This document shows, in pieces, positions 6,606-7,556 of a stretch of DNA of 7,556 nucleotides. Under the pieces are notes generated by a model. The model had not been told where the DNA came from. It was given only the letters and a program-made list of their open reading frames with translations, and searched no databases. The stretch covers positions 1 through 7,556 of the forward strand of contig DIZT01000174.1 in assembly GCA_002427975.1 (NCBI GenBank), given 5' to 3'. This stretch comes from Micrococcaceae bacterium UBA6021. Its GTDB lineage: Bacteria; Actinomycetota; Actinomycetes; Actinomycetales; Micrococcaceae. Made by a program: the position numbers and the translations under genes. Within the stretch, counting starts at the first letter, position 1. The number at the start of each line of letters is the position of its first letter.

Positions 6606-7342
6606 GCGGATACCTTTCCGGCGCTGAGGTAGGAGTAGCTGTCCTGGACGGCGTCGAACATGTCACCTTGGAAGTCGTCGAGCTCAATGACTGCGGCTTC
6701 GAGGGAGCCCGCCGCGCTGATGACATCCCAGATGGCCATCTTGCCGTTGCCCACGGCAGTCTGGCTGGACGGGTCCGAGGTCAGCGGACCGTCCTTGATG
6801 TGGATGAACTTCACGCGGTCGCCGAGCCTCGCCAGCAGTTCCGCAGGGTTCTGGCCGCCAACGGCGGCCCAGTAAGTGTCGAGCTCCAGCACGACGGCGG
6901 GATCAAGGTTGTCGGCGAGGTGTTCCAGGGCTGTCTTGCCGTCGATGACAGACTCAACTTCCCACCAGTGGTTGTGGTAGCCGACCCGCACCCCATATTC
7001 CGCTCCCTTGGCGGCCGCGGCGTTGAGCTGCTCCGCCGTTTCCTTGATGTCGGCGAGGGAGTTCCAGCGCTCAGTGGGGACGTGCGGGTCAATGACCGTG
7101 CCAATGCCGAGCTGACGGGCAGCGGCAAAGATCTCGTCCTGGTCTTCCCTGAGCAGCGGTGCGTGGCCGGAAGGCGCGGTGAGGTTATTTTCAGTCAGAG
7201 CTTGCTTCAGTTCGGCAGCCTTGGCGACGAAGCGGTAGGGCTCAACCATGGTGAAGCCGATGTCCGCCAGGCGCCGGATGGTTCCCGCCAGGTCCTCTTC
7301 CAAGGCCTTACGGACCGTGTAGAGCTGAATCGAATATGGCAC
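6602..7342 (-). CDS. Sugar phosphate isomerase/epimerase (short xylose-isomerase-like TIM barrel)
   Basis: This is a 246-residue cytoplasmic TIM-barrel protein and the first gene of the operon. MPYSIQLYTVRKAL is a typical family N-terminus, with QLYTVR on strand 1. Likely active-site residues are H60 (SGHAPL), H123/H125 and E128 (YHNHWWE), D155 (ELDTYW), H181 with K183 (FIHIKDG), and E220 (VIELDDF); the loop GNGKMAIW is at 198-205. D155, H181, E220 and one of E128 or the nearby His residues form the expected divalent-metal site. It is shorter than the second barrel enzyme (over 305 residues) and not closely similar, so the two probably do separate steps. Translation starts at GTG 7342, fixed by GAGGAG at 5-nt spacing and the family N-terminus. 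Its TGA overlaps the next ATG by 4 nt. Confidence 0.92.
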   Translation of the reverse strand: MPYSIQLYTVRKALEEDLAGTIRRLADIGFTMVEPYRFVAKAAELKQALTENNLTAPSGHAPLLREDQDEIFAAARQLGIGTVIDPHVPTERWNSLADIKETAEQLNAAAAKGAEYGVRVGYHNHWWEVESVIDGKTALEHLADNLDPAVVLELDTYWAAVGGQNPAELLARLGDRVKFIHIKDGPLTSDPSSQTAVGNGKMAIWDVISAAGSLEAAVIELDDFQGDMFDAVQDSYSYLSAGKVSA

Positions 7343-7347
7343 TGTCT

Positions 7348-7353
7348 CTCCTC
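7348..7353 (-). promoter_or_regulatory. Ribosome binding site deciding the GTG start of the first operon gene
   Basis: GAGGAG on the minus strand, 5 nt before GTG 7342. No ATG start fits, and the family N-terminus begins at this codon. Confidence 0.8.
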
Positions 7354-7398
7354 GTCGTTGGGGTGGGGCTGCTGTTGTCCCAGGTACTTCTCAGGTCA

Positions 7399-7412
7399 GT
7401 GAGCTGCCTCAC
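7399..7412. promoter_or_regulatory. Inverted repeat GTGAG-N4-CTCAC at the predicted operon start site
   Basis: Arms 7399-7403 and 7408-7412 are perfectly complementary around CTGC. The predicted minus-strand transcription start (about 7 nt past the -10 at 7418-7423) falls at about 7411, inside the repeat. This is a suitable place for a repressor operator, but short repeats arise by chance and no protein is assigned. Confidence 0.35.
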
Positions 7413-7417
7413 AACTC

Positions 7418-7446
7418 AAGCTAGAGGGACTTTTGACGACAGTCAA
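7418..7446 (-). promoter_or_regulatory. Predicted operon promoter (SigA-type)
   Basis: On the minus strand the -35 is TTGACT (7446-7441, 5 of 6 to consensus), the spacer is 17 bp, and the -10 is TAGCTT (7423-7418), keeping the key T, A and final T. An AT-richer stretch with T-runs lies just upstream of the -35 (about 7447-7475) and could act as an UP-like element. The predicted start near 7411 gives a leader of about 68 nt before GTG 7342. Confidence 0.55.
7433..7446. promoter_or_regulatory. Inverted repeat TTGAC-N4-GTCAA over the operon -35
   Basis: Arms 7433-7437 and 7442-7446 are perfectly complementary. The repeat covers the minus-strand -35 hexamer, where a bound regulator would block or assist polymerase. 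It could be a chance echo of the -35 itself. Confidence 0.3.
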
Positions 7447-7483
7447 GCAAAAGCTGAAAAGTAATCGACAATCTTTCGGTGGT

Positions 7484-7513
7484 GTGACATGCATAAGCGC
7501 TTCGTGCTATCAC
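7484..7513 (+). promoter_or_regulatory. Predicted promoter of the divergent gene, likely giving a leaderless mRNA
   Basis: The plus strand shows GTGACA (7484-7489, 5 of 6 to the -35 consensus), an 18-bp spacer and TATCAC (7508-7513) preceded by TGC, an extended -10 TGn. The usual start distance of about 7 nt lands on the A of ATG 7520. No Shine-Dalgarno is present before that ATG, which agrees with leaderless translation, common in actinobacteria. Confidence 0.5.
7495..7502. promoter_or_regulatory. AAGCGCTT palindrome: LacI/CcpA-type operator core
   Basis: This perfect 8-bp palindrome with central CpG is the core of LacI-family and cre-type operators (AAnCGnTT). Its outer flanks are not symmetric about the same centre. 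It sits in the 18-bp spacer of the predicted plus-strand promoter and about 50 bp upstream of the operon -35, so occupancy would most directly repress the divergent gene (autoregulation). Its action on the operon is less clear. Confidence 0.5.
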
Positions 7514-7514
7514 T

Positions 7515-7526
7515 GAGTCATGACTC
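7515..7526. promoter_or_regulatory. Perfect 12-bp palindrome spanning the start codon of the divergent gene
   Basis: GAGTCATGACTC is self-complementary over all 12 bases and contains ATG 7520-7522 at its centre. It could be an operator overlapping the transcription and translation start, or chance; no known site type is assigned. Confidence 0.3.
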
Positions 7527-7556
7527 CAACGACAGGACGCGAGATCGGTGCAGAAG
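7520..7556 (+). CDS. Start of a divergent gene, probably the pathway regulator (cut by window edge)
   Basis: Only 12 codons are visible from ATG 7520: MTPTTGREIGAE. That is too little to recognise a family; no helix-turn-helix is reached. A regulator role is inferred from divergent placement next to a sugar operon, from the LacI-type operator core in its predicted promoter, and from the usual layout of such loci. LacI, ROK and other families remain possible. No ribosome site is visible, but the predicted promoter would start transcription at this ATG. The frame is open to the window end. The true start could be a later codon beyond the edge. Confidence 0.45.
   Translation, partial: MTPTTGREIGAE

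Noticed and set aside
7520..7556. Calling the divergent gene a LacI-family repressor
   Set aside because: Only 12 codons are visible and none form a helix-turn-helix; the operator core is suggestive but not enough.

Overview
The window is a GC-rich, densely packed segment of an actinobacterial chromosome, most like the Arthrobacter/Pseudarthrobacter group (inferred from GC-biased codon use and protein style; no search was run). It holds one sugar-catabolic operon on the minus strand, read right to left, and the first codons of a divergent gene on the plus strand at the right edge.

Operon in order of transcription: a short xylose-isomerase-like TIM-barrel protein (7342-6602, GTG start); a Gfo/Idh/MocA NAD(P)-dependent oxidoreductase (6605-5481, ATGA overlap); a lipoprotein sugar-binding protein (5407-4085); two CUT1 ABC permeases (4017-3007 and 3014-2175, overlapping by 8 nt); a second Gfo/Idh/MocA oxidoreductase (2132-918); and a second, larger TIM-barrel isomerase/epimerase (916 to beyond position 1, cut by the window edge after 305 codons). 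No ABC ATPase gene is present, so the importer probably uses a shared ATPase encoded elsewhere. A strong 18-bp-arm hairpin lies between the binding-protein gene and the first permease gene, just ahead of the permease Shine-Dalgarno.

The 177-nt gap 7343-7519 is the control region. It holds a plausible operon promoter on the minus strand (TTGACT, 17 bp, TAGCTT), inverted repeats over its -35 and its predicted start site, and a plus-strand promoter (GTGACA, 18 bp, TATCAC) placed so that transcription would start at or next to the ATG at 7520. The plus-strand spacer contains AAGCGCTT, the core of LacI/CcpA-type operators. The gene starting at 7520 is probably the pathway regulator, but only 12 codons are visible.

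Working model (inference): an oligosaccharide, glycoside or anhydrosugar is captured and imported by the ABC system, oxidised by one Gfo/Idh/MocA enzyme (probably to a 3-keto sugar), processed by the two TIM-barrel enzymes (elimination and hydration, or isomerisation), and reduced by the other Gfo/Idh/MocA enzyme. This two-plus-two enzyme composition is that of the four-enzyme levoglucosan route (LgdA, LgdB1, LgdB2, LgdC). The true substrate cannot be read from the sequence.
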